A stretch of 35,994 nucleotides of DNA, from NCBI GenBank assembly GCA_015069165.1, contig SVJD01000021.1:1-35994 (forward strand), given 5' to 3'. The stretch's first letter is position 1, and each line of letters begins with the position of its first letter. The notes beneath the pieces were generated by a model. The model was not told the origin of the DNA and did not search any database. It was given only the letters and a program-made list of their open reading frames with translations. Position numbers and translations under genes: made by a program. Source of the stretch: Oscillospiraceae bacterium (GTDB lineage: Bacteria; Bacillota; Clostridia; UBA1212; UBA1255). This document shows, piece by piece, positions 24,499 through 31,462 of the stretch.

Positions 24499-25647
24499 TT
24501 AAATTATTTCGGAATAACTTCCGAGATATCTGAATTCTTCGCACAAACTATCAAGCTCACAAATGAGTTGAATGAATTCAGAAGAATAAACGGGTGTATC
24601 CAAATCAAAGTAGAACATAAACTCAAAGTCACGGTCGGGGATAGGACGGCTTTCGAGTTTTACAAGGTTAATACCCAAAGCGTAAAAACGAGCAAGAACC
24701 CTGTAAAGAGCACCCGGTTTATGAGAGATAATCATCATAAGACTGGTACGATCCGCCCCCGGGTATATCTCTAGATTTTTTGAAATGCAGATGAAACGAG
24801 TGTAATTGTTGCCTTTGTCTTGAACGGATGAAGCGAGGCAGTCAAGACCATAAAGCGGTGCGCAAGAACGTGAAGAAATTGCGGCAACGTCATTGCGGTC
24901 AGATTCCGCAACCATTTTTGCGGCAACAGCAGTATTCTCCACAACTGTAACTTTAACATTTCCCAGAGAGTTGATGAAATGAGTACATTGTGCCAAGGCA
25001 TGCTCGTGTGAGTAAATTTCGCGTATTTCACTTATTTTAACGCCTTTCTTTGCAAGTAAATTGTGGTCAACTTTTACTCTTACGCTACGTACTATGTTGA
25101 AATTATAATACATCATCAAATCATAAATTTGTTTAACGGAGCCGGCAGTACTGTTTTCGATTGGTAAAACGCCGTAGTCGCACAAACCTTTATCAATGGA
25201 AGCAAAAATACTGGCAAAATTGTTAAAATACATAATTCTCGGTATTTGGAAGAGCTTCTCGCAAGCGTGTTGAGAGTAAGCGCCCTCGACGCCTTGACAT
25301 GCAACCGTTGCACAAGGCGGGAAAAGCTTATTTGTGTTGTCTATGGCGTGAGAAACTTTCTCTTTTAAATCAGAAGAAGGGTAGAGTATTCTGTCTTGGT
25401 AAGAACGGCTAAGCTCAAACAAAAGAGAATAAAGTACGCTTGTATATGATTTGAAATCCTCGTCGGATTTTTCGATTAAATCACTTAACTTTTCACGCTC
25501 ACGCTGAATGTCTTGAACGGGCAAATTATTTAATTTTTTGTACTCTGCTATACCGGAAGAAATATTCATGCGCTCTTGAAACAAGCGGATTATTTCATCA
25601 TCTACGGCATCAATACGGGCTCTTAAATCTTTTAAATTGTTTTCCAT
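24499..25647 (-). CDS. pheA: Bifunctional chorismate mutase/prephenate dehydratase
   Basis: P-protein of phenylalanine synthesis: chorismate to prephenate to phenylpyruvate. The 382 residues comprise an AroQ-type chorismate mutase (about 1-90, LRARIDAVDDEIIRLFQERM, then AEYKK), a prephenate dehydratase (about 112-285, GVEGAYSQHACEK, LPIENSTAGSV, NNYTRF) and an ACT domain (about 300-382, KPGALYRVL and KLESRPI). The ESRP and GAL sequences are the phenylalanine-binding motifs of the ACT domain, so feedback inhibition by Phe is likely. ATG 25647 is preferred over GTG 25656 because AGGAT sits at a normal distance from it. It lies 23 bp after aroC. Confidence 0.94.
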   Translation of the reverse strand: MENNLKDLRARIDAVDDEIIRLFQERMNISSGIAEYKKLNNLPVQDIQREREKLSDLIEKSDEDFKSYTSVLYSLLFELSRSYQDRILYPSSDLKEKVSHAIDNTNKLFPPCATVACQGVEGAYSQHACEKLFQIPRIMYFNNFASIFASIDKGLCDYGVLPIENSTAGSVKQIYDLMMYYNFNIVRSVRVKVDHNLLAKKGVKISEIREIYSHEHALAQCTHFINSLGNVKVTVVENTAVAAKMVAESDRNDVAAISSRSCAPLYGLDCLASSVQDKGNNYTRFICISKNLEIYPGADRTSLMMIISHKPGALYRVLARFYALGINLVKLESRPIPDRDFEFMFYFDLDTPVYSSEFIQLICELDSLCEEFRYLGSYSEII

Positions 25648-25670
25648 AAAAATCACATCCTAATATATTT

Positions 25671-26747
25671 TTATATGATCATATCTAAAATAGCTATTGC
25701 GCAAGCCGCTTCCACGCACGGTACGGCTCTTGGCAAAATACATGGGTCATGGCGTCCTTTTACAATGAGTTTTGTATTTTGCTTTGTAGGAATATTTACG
25801 CTGTTTTGTTCAATTCCGATAGAGGGTGTAGGTTTTACGGCTACACGGAATATTATCGGCATACCGGAAGAAATTCCGCCGAGAATACCTCCGTGGTTAT
25901 TTGTAGCTGTTTTAATAACACCGTTATCATCAACGTAAAAATCGTCGTTGTTTTCTGAACCTGTCATTTCAGTAACGCCAAAACCGCAGCCGAACTCAAT
26001 TCCTTTTATGGCAGGAATTGCAAAAATACTTTGTGAAATTCTGTTTTCCAGTCCGTCGAACATAGGCTCGCCGATACCTGTCGGCATACCGATAACAGCG
26101 CACTCAATTGCACCGCCGATAGAGTTCCCGATTGATTTTTGAGTTAAAATCAGCTCTGACATGGCTGTTTCGGCAGCGGAATCGATAACCGGAAGTTCTT
26201 TGCCTTGTGATGCTTTAAAGTCTTGTACCGAAACATTGCAAGGATCATATGATATATCTGATACAGAGCCTATTTTGCAAATATGAGCTCCGATAAAAAT
26301 TCCGCGAGCTTTTAAAAGTTGCAAACATATTCCGCCTGCAATGCACAAAGGCGCTGTGAGTCTGCCGGAAAAATGTCCGCCACCTGTAGGGTCTTGAAAA
26401 CCTTTGTATTTTATTTGGGCAGTAAAATCAGCGTGTCCCGGTCTGGGAACTTCCGCAAGATTTCTGTAATCGTCGGGTCGTGTGTTGGTGTTGCGAATAA
26501 TTGCCGTTAAAGGTGCACCGCAAGTAACGCCGTCTACCAGACCGCTTAAAAATTCCGGCAAATCGTCTTCTTTGCGGGGTGTGGCGTATTGCGAGTTGCC
26601 GGGGGCCCGGCGTGCCAAAAACGCCGCAAGTTCGTCCATGTCGATTTTAAAACCTGCCGGAAGGCCGTCAATTGTAACTCCGATCGCGGAGGAATGTGAC
26701 TGCCCGAATATTGAAATTTTAATGTTATTTCCGAAAACAGATGCCAT
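25671..26747 (-). CDS. aroC: Chorismate synthase
   Basis: FMN-dependent conversion of EPSP to chorismate, the last common step of aromatic synthesis. The 358 residues are a standard length. Motifs in order: FGQSHSSAIGVTIDGLPAG (variant of the GESHG signature), RRAPG, PRPGHADF with the catalytic-type His, GGGHFSGRLTA, NNHGGILGGISSG and GRHDPCILPRA. ATG 26747 has AGGAGTGA about 7 bp upstream. It lies 15 bp after aroA. Confidence 0.97.
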   Translation of the reverse strand: MASVFGNNIKISIFGQSHSSAIGVTIDGLPAGFKIDMDELAAFLARRAPGNSQYATPRKEDDLPEFLSGLVDGVTCGAPLTAIIRNTNTRPDDYRNLAEVPRPGHADFTAQIKYKGFQDPTGGGHFSGRLTAPLCIAGGICLQLLKARGIFIGAHICKIGSVSDISYDPCNVSVQDFKASQGKELPVIDSAAETAMSELILTQKSIGNSIGGAIECAVIGMPTGIGEPMFDGLENRISQSIFAIPAIKGIEFGCGFGVTEMTGSENNDDFYVDDNGVIKTATNNHGGILGGISSGMPIIFRVAVKPTPSIGIEQNSVNIPTKQNTKLIVKGRHDPCILPRAVPCVEAACAIAILDMII

Positions 26748-26762
26748 AATATCACTCCTGTT

Positions 26763-28070
26763 TTAATTATTTAAATTGTCATAATCCTGCCAAAAAAGCG
26801 GATACGATTTGTTTACTGCTTCGGCGTCCGTTATTGTAACCATTTGCGAACATACGGAAGCTGCTATTGCGGCGGTCATTGCTATTCTGTGGTCGTTGTG
26901 ACTGCTGACGATGCCGCCTTTTAAGGGAAATTGGCCGATTTTGGCGGAATTTCCTTTAATAATCAATCCGTCTTGCGTTTCATGAATATCAGCACCCAAA
27001 GTTGTGAGCAAATCGCAAACTGTTGCAATTCTGTCGCTTTCCTTTAGTCTCAAACGCTGTGCGTTGTATATTTTTGTTGTACCTTCCGCACAAGCGGCTG
27101 CAAGGGATAAAATCGGCACAAGATCGGGAATGTCAGACGCGTCGATTTCGATGCCTTTAAGCTGTGAGGGATAAACGGTGATATCGGATAAATTGTTTAT
27201 ATCGTCAGTTTTTATATCAATATCAGCCCCGAAGTTTCTTAAAAGAGTAAGTATTTCCTTATCTCCTTGAGCGGAATTCGGTCTAAGACCTGTAACGATC
27301 ATTTTATTTTTGCCTATTGCTCCGGCAGTAAGCCAAAAAGCTGCATTTGACCAATCTCCGTCAGCGTAAAAAGTGAGATTATCTTTTTTGTTTGTATTTT
27401 CACTTTTACCGCCTATTAAAATCGTAGAATCGTTTTTTACAAATATGTTTACGCCAAATTCTGCCAAAACTTCTAAGGTCATGTCCACATAAGGTTTTGA
27501 TTCCAATTTGCCGATAATGTGAATTTCACTGTTTTCTTCCAATAATGGAAGTGCAAAAAGCAATCCCGTGATATATTGTGAGGAAACATTTCCTTCTATT
27601 TCGTAAATTCCGCTGTTTAACTTGCCTGAAGTTGTGAAGGGGAGTGTTCCGACGGAATCTATACTGCAGCCGTGGTTTATGAGTTCTTCACGCAGAGGAG
27701 AGAGCGGTCTGTTTGGAAGTCTTCCTTCCGGGAAAAATTTAGCATTTATACCAAGCGCACACACAATCGGAAGCATAAAGCGAAATGTAGAGCCGCTTTC
27801 CGCACAATAAAAATCTGCGGATTTTATTTTTTTTAGGCTTTGTGTATTGCTTTTGATTTTTAAAATATTTTCGCACTGCTCAATTTTTGCACCTAATGCA
27901 TTAAGACATTTTATGGTTGCATTTATGTCGGCGGACAGGTGAGTATCGCATATTATTTGCGTATTTTCGCCGTAAAGCGCTGCAGCTATAAGCAATCTGT
28001 GTACATGGGACTTTGACAATATTGATTTAACAGATCCTGTTAAATTTGGGTTTTCAAGTGTTACCGTCAT
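26763..28070 (-). CDS. aroA: EPSP synthase (3-phosphoshikimate 1-carboxyvinyltransferase)
   Basis: Joins shikimate-3-phosphate and PEP to EPSP; 435 residues. Motifs: LSKSHVHRLLIAAAL (KS and R that bind PEP and substrate), ESGSTFRFMLP (the Gly-loop motif, here ESGST where E. coli has NAGT), EGRLPNRP, GNVSSQYITGLL, DIPDLVPIL, RLRLKESDRI and HNDHRIAM. The ATG at 28070 is chosen over 28079 because TAGGAG directly abuts the latter and is 9 bp from the former. The ESGST variant is common in Firmicute class II-like enzymes; whether it changes inhibitor response cannot be said from sequence alone. It lies 17 bp after the dehydrogenase gene. Confidence 0.95.
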   Translation of the reverse strand: MTVTLENPNLTGSVKSILSKSHVHRLLIAAALYGENTQIICDTHLSADINATIKCLNALGAKIEQCENILKIKSNTQSLKKIKSADFYCAESGSTFRFMLPIVCALGINAKFFPEGRLPNRPLSPLREELINHGCSIDSVGTLPFTTSGKLNSGIYEIEGNVSSQYITGLLFALPLLEENSEIHIIGKLESKPYVDMTLEVLAEFGVNIFVKNDSTILIGGKSENTNKKDNLTFYADGDWSNAAFWLTAGAIGKNKMIVTGLRPNSAQGDKEILTLLRNFGADIDIKTDDINNLSDITVYPSQLKGIEIDASDIPDLVPILSLAAACAEGTTKIYNAQRLRLKESDRIATVCDLLTTLGADIHETQDGLIIKGNSAKIGQFPLKGGIVSSHNDHRIAMTAAIAASVCSQMVTITDAEAVNKSYPLFWQDYDNLNN

Positions 28071-28087
28071 TTGTGTCATCTCCTAAA

Positions 28088-29059
28088 TTACTTATTTGCC
28101 ACATTGTTCATGGGCTTACCGTCGATAAATGCTTTTAAATTATCGCAAACTATATTTACCAATCTTTGACGTGCTTCAAAAGATGCCCATGCAATGTGAG
28201 GCGTGATTATGCAATTGGGCGCATCGAAGAAAGGATGGTCTTTCCTCATAGGCTCGCCGTCCAAAACATCAATGCCTGCTCCTGCAATTGTGCCTGAACG
28301 AAGCGCTTCTGCTAAGGCATTTTCATCAATTACAGCACCTCTTGATGTGTTTATGATGTACGCAGTTTTCTTCATTTTGGATAATGTTTCTTTATTTATG
28401 AGCTTTCTTGTTTTGTCTGTCAGAGGGCAGTGAAGTGTTATAAAATCTGCACTTTCCAAAAGTTCGTCTAAGTCTGCAATTTGGTATGGACAATCAGCAG
28501 GCTTTGTGCGTGTGTAAATTATAGGTTCCATTCCGAATGCTGCACCGATTTTGGCAACGCTTTTTCCTATGGCACCGTAGCCTATAATTCCTAATTTTTT
28601 ACCTGAAATTTCCATAACAGGGAAATCCAAATATGTGAAAATTTTAGCTTTTTTCCAATCTCCGTCATGTACGGATTTGTCGTATTTCACGGAGTTTGAA
28701 GCTAAATTAAGTATCATGGTAAATGTATGTTGTGCTACTGAATCAGTAGAATAACCGGGCACATTACTTACTGTAATACCTCTTCTTGCCGCGGCTGCAA
28801 CATCTATGTTGTCATATCCTGTTGCCCACAAACCTATATAGCGAAGATCAGGACATTTTTCCAGAACATCTGCTGTAAATTTTGCTTTACTGCAAATTAC
28901 TGCTTCTGCGCCGTTTACTATATCGCATAATTCTCCTTCGGGAATGCTGTCATAAACAACAGCGTTTCCTAAATCAATTATTGAATCGAGGCAAATATCG
29001 TCTTTTGGGGTTACAGAATTTTTTTCCAAAATTACTATTTTCTTATCACTGTATTTCAT
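28088..29059 (-). CDS. D-2-hydroxyacid dehydrogenase (glycerate dehydrogenase-like)
   Basis: NAD-dependent D-isomer 2-hydroxyacid dehydrogenase, 323 residues. The catalytic triad is complete: Arg240 (NTSRGAV), Glu269 (DGEP) and His288 (TPHIAW). The cofactor motif is GYGAIG (160-165). The TPHIAWASFEARQRL segment resembles glycerate/hydroxypyruvate reductases of gut Firmicutes. Its position ahead of aroA suggests it may act on an aromatic 2-keto acid such as phenylpyruvate, or on a 3-carbon acid feeding the pathway; substrate cannot be read from the sequence. ATG 29059 has AAAGGAG upstream, 14 bp after the lipoprotein stop. Confidence 0.88.
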   Translation of the reverse strand: MKYSDKKIVILEKNSVTPKDDICLDSIIDLGNAVVYDSIPEGELCDIVNGAEAVICSKAKFTADVLEKCPDLRYIGLWATGYDNIDVAAAARRGITVSNVPGYSTDSVAQHTFTMILNLASNSVKYDKSVHDGDWKKAKIFTYLDFPVMEISGKKLGIIGYGAIGKSVAKIGAAFGMEPIIYTRTKPADCPYQIADLDELLESADFITLHCPLTDKTRKLINKETLSKMKKTAYIINTSRGAVIDENALAEALRSGTIAGAGIDVLDGEPMRKDHPFFDAPNCIITPHIAWASFEARQRLVNIVCDNLKAFIDGKPMNNVANK

Positions 29060-29073
29060 GAGTTTGCACTCCT

Positions 29074-29880
29074 TTAATTTTCGGAAATATCATTTATTAC
29101 ATCTATTTCATAGCTTGCAATGTTCCTTTGCGGCATATCGGTTGTATAAAAATATGCTGTAAGATGTATTTTGTTAATCTCGTTTTGTTTTGGCGTGGCT
29201 GTTAATTTTATTGAAGTCATAATTGTTTCGTCTTTCATATCGTCTTCTTCTAAATGACTGTACCAACCTGAAACGTGTATATCGTCGTAAAGATAAACTT
29301 CAATGTATTCCTTATATTGCATAGCATCTTTCGGATTTTTTATATCAAAAGAAAAAGTTTCGCCTGAAAACAAATGTATTTCAAGTTTATAGCCTATTTT
29401 TACATTTTTTGTATTAGAAAAATTATTCCAAGTTGATTCCCAAAGTTCGCCAAATTTTCCGGAAAGTGATTCTTCATCAGATGCGAGAACTTCGAAACAA
29501 TCAATATTTTGTCCCTCTGCCCATTTTGAAGAAAATTTGTCAACAAAAGTTCTTTCGCCGTTTTCTGCAATATATAATCCTAATTTATCAGGCATTCCCG
29601 GTTCCGTGGTAGGAAAACTTGTAGGTACAGCAGTTTCTGTTGGCGCACCGGTTTCTGTAGGATTTTGAGTATTTTGAATAACCGGATAACCTGTTGCTTG
29701 GGATTGTGAATTTGGCAATGTAGGAGGAGCAATGAGTCCTTCTGAATTTTGCGCAGATTTGCAAGAAGTGCAAATGAACAACAAAGTAAATATGAATACA
29801 AATATGGCAAAAAAGGCAATATTTGCCGCAGTAAAAACTCCGCAACGCCTTTTTGCATTGGTTGAAACGATTTTAAACAT
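29074..29880 (-). CDS. Putative lipoprotein with Pro/Thr-rich linker
   Basis: Unrecognised protein of 268 residues. A hydrophobic segment (about 18-38, ANIAFFAIFVFIFTLLFI) ends in CTSC, a weak lipobox, so it is probably a membrane-anchored lipoprotein. Residues about 48-95 are rich in Pro, Thr, Ser and Gln (for example PTETGAPTETAVPTSFPTTE), a linker of the type that bacterial PMT enzymes glycosylate. The C-terminal domain (about 98-268) is mixed alpha/beta with no motif I can name. ATG 29880 has GAAGGAAG 7 bp upstream. It leads the aromatic operon, 14 bp before the dehydrogenase gene, though its role there is unclear. Confidence 0.75.
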   Translation of the reverse strand: MFKIVSTNAKRRCGVFTAANIAFFAIFVFIFTLLFICTSCKSAQNSEGLIAPPTLPNSQSQATGYPVIQNTQNPTETGAPTETAVPTSFPTTEPGMPDKLGLYIAENGERTFVDKFSSKWAEGQNIDCFEVLASDEESLSGKFGELWESTWNNFSNTKNVKIGYKLEIHLFSGETFSFDIKNPKDAMQYKEYIEVYLYDDIHVSGWYSHLEEDDMKDETIMTSIKLTATPKQNEINKIHLTAYFYTTDMPQRNIASYEIDVINDISEN

Positions 29881-29908
29881 TATAAAACTTCCTTCTGCTT
29901 AAGTGTGT

Positions 29909-29924
29909 CTGTTTTGACAAACAG
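29909..29924. promoter_or_regulatory. Small inverted repeat in the aromatic operon leader
   Basis: CTGTTT (29909-29914) and AAACAG (29919-29924) flank TGAC. It lies just downstream of the predicted -10 box of the lipoprotein gene, so it could be an operator or a small leader hairpin. Only six base pairs, so chance is possible. Confidence 0.35.
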
Positions 29925-29934
29925 AATTGGAAAT

Positions 29935-29963
29935 ATTATAGCATATCAATAATAAAAATTCCA
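29935..29963 (-). promoter_or_regulatory. Predicted promoter of the lipoprotein-aromatic operon
   Basis: On the minus strand, TGGAAT (29958-29963), 17-bp spacer, consensus TATAAT (29935-29940) with extended -10 TGC. The leader is about 50 nt, too short for a T-box, and no T-box motif is visible. Confidence 0.6.
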
Positions 29964-29998
29964 TAAGAAATAAAAGATTTTTCATTTAATGTTTTTGG

Positions 29999-30036
29999 AT
30001 AAAAAATAAATCTCGGTAAAATAACTTTACCGAGAT
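29999..30036 (-). terminator. Rho-independent terminator after the C_GCAxxG gene
   Basis: A perfect 11-bp stem (30010-30020 with 30026-30036, core ATCTCGGTAAA) with a 5-nt loop, followed on the minus strand by TTATTTTTTAT (29999-30009). Confidence 0.9.
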
Positions 30037-30041
30037 CAATT

Positions 30042-30545
30042 TTATAAGTTTAAATAAGTTGCAAGCAGCTCTGCGGCATCGCCAACTAATTCGGCGCAAG
30101 GCCTTTTTTTGTAATATTCGTCAGTGCGCTCGGCCGGTGGGGTAGAGGATGATATTTCCTCAGCGGAAACACTTGGTTGCTTACAGTTTGTTTTTTTGCA
30201 ATCTGAATGTTTGCTGAAAGTTCCGCTTAATAGTTCTCTGCAAATTATGCTGCCGTTTTGCTCTGTGAACAAGCTTGCAAAATGTTGTATTTTTTTGTAA
30301 TGCGCCGCTTTTTCATCTGCGTTTTTTGGATCAGAATAGCCTTCGATTAATCCTATAACCATAAACATTCCGGAAACAGCACCGCAAACTTCACGAAGTT
30401 TGCCCATTCCGCCGCCGAAAGAAGAAGCAAGCATTGCACATTGCTCTTTTGATAAGCCGACAACATCTTGAAAAGCTAAAAGTACGGCTTGCGAGCAGTT
30501 ATAGCCTTCTTTAAAGTAATTTATTGCAATTTCTCGTCGTGTCAT
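30042..30545 (-). CDS. C_GCAxxG_C_C family protein (putative redox protein)
   Basis: Cysteine-rich protein of 167 residues in the C_GCAxxG_C_C family, whose function is not established; members are thought to be redox-active. Visible motifs are YNCSQAVLLAF, SSFGGGMGKLREVCGAVSG (the GCAxxG-like motif, here CGAVSG) and later cysteines at CREL, DCKKTNC and RPCAEL. It is cytoplasmic, without signal or TM segment. ATG 30545 is chosen; a TTG at 30551 directly after the mrp stop is an alternative. There is no good ribosome binding site, so translation is probably coupled to mrp. Pairing with an Fe-S carrier gene suggests a cluster-related or thiol-disulfide role, which is inference. Confidence 0.82.
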   Translation of the reverse strand: MTRREIAINYFKEGYNCSQAVLLAFQDVVGLSKEQCAMLASSFGGGMGKLREVCGAVSGMFMVIGLIEGYSDPKNADEKAAHYKKIQHFASLFTEQNGSIICRELLSGTFSKHSDCKKTNCKQPSVSAEEISSSTPPAERTDEYYKKRPCAELVGDAAELLATYLNL

Positions 30546-30553
30546 AGCCAAAA

Positions 30554-31378
30554 TTACAATTTTTCGAGAGCATCTGCAATCTTGTCGAGTGCGGTATTTT
30601 CGAAAAGCTCGATTGTACCTTTATCGCAAGCTGCAGTTAACTTGCCGTCAATCGGAATTTTTGCAACTAACGGAATATTATGTTTAGCGGCAATTTCGTC
30701 AATATGACTCTCTCCGTAAATCTTATGCTCTTTGCCGCAATCGGGGCATACATAATATGACATATTTTCCACTATACCCAAAACAGGGATATTCATAAGG
30801 TTTGCCATATTTACAGCCTTTTCAACAATCATTGAAACGAGCTCCTGCGGAGAAGTTACGATAATAATACCGGAAACGGGGAGTGACTGGAAAACTGTCA
30901 AAGGTACATCGCCTGTTCCGGGAGGCATGTCCACAAACATAAAGTCAACATCTTCCCAAACAACATCTGTCCAAAATTGCTTAACCGTACCTGCGATAAC
31001 GGGACCTCTCCAAACAACAGGGTCAGTTTCGTTTTCAAGAAGCAAATTAAGAGACATAGTCTTTATTCCTGTTTTTGTCAAAACAGGATAAATACCGCCT
31101 TCGTCGCCTGTGGCTTTTTCTTTTAAACCGAAAGCTTTGGGGATAGATGGGCCTGTTATATCTGCATCCAAAATAGCTGTTTGGTAATCTTTGCGGCGCA
31201 TGTTTACTGCCATAAGTGATGTTACCAAAGATTTACCAACACCGCCCTTGCCGCTGACAACGGCGATAACTTTTTTTATATCTGAGCCAACATGAGGCTT
31301 TTCCAAGAAAGATTGAGGCTGTCTGCTTGAACAGTTTGCACTGCAACTTGAACAGTCATGATTGCATCCTTCGCTCAT
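30554..31378 (-). CDS. mrp: Mrp/NBP35-family iron-sulfur carrier ATPase
   Basis: Cytoplasmic P-loop ATPase of 274 residues that binds and delivers Fe-S clusters. The deviant Walker A is VSGKGGVGKS (41-50), with DADITGPSIP and VDMPPGTGD as family signatures. The C-terminal cluster motif is CPDC (C211, C214), the dimer-bridging CxxC of Mrp/ApbC proteins. The N-terminus also carries a Cys-rich stretch, CNHDCSSCSANC (C5, C9, C12, C16), as in NBP35-like members. ATG 31378 follows AAGGAG. Its leader contains twin palindromes or a terminator and a predicted promoter. The C_GCAxxG gene is next, so the two form an operon. Confidence 0.94.
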   Translation of the reverse strand: MSEGCNHDCSSCSANCSSRQPQSFLEKPHVGSDIKKVIAVVSGKGGVGKSLVTSLMAVNMRRKDYQTAILDADITGPSIPKAFGLKEKATGDEGGIYPVLTKTGIKTMSLNLLLENETDPVVWRGPVIAGTVKQFWTDVVWEDVDFMFVDMPPGTGDVPLTVFQSLPVSGIIIVTSPQELVSMIVEKAVNMANLMNIPVLGIVENMSYYVCPDCGKEHKIYGESHIDEIAAKHNIPLVAKIPIDGKLTAACDKGTIELFENTALDKIADALEKL

Positions 31379-31392
31379 TAAAAAACATCTCC

Positions 31393-31430
31393 TTAAAAAA
31401 TAAATACGCGTATTTTTATATACGCGTATT
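31393..31430 (-). terminator. Twin palindromes ATACGCGTAT: terminator of fakA or operator of mrp
   Basis: The 10-bp perfect palindrome ATACGCGTAT occurs at 31404-31413 and 31420-31429, centres 16 bp apart. As RNA on the minus strand the two copies pair into an 11-bp hairpin (31420-31430 with 31403-31413) followed by TATTTTTT, a standard terminator for fakA. As DNA they sit around the predicted mrp start site and could bind a dimeric regulator. The tail lies only 14 bases from the mrp start codon. Confidence 0.6.
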
Positions 31431-31458
31431 ATTATATCACACCAAATTTAAAATACAA
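31431..31458 (-). promoter_or_regulatory. Predicted promoter of mrp
   Basis: On the minus strand, TTGTAT (31453-31458), 16-bp spacer, TATAAT (31431-31436) with extended -10 TGA. The start would be near 31424, inside the second palindrome, so transcription start and the palindromes overlap. Confidence 0.5.
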
Positions 31459-31462
31459 TTTA

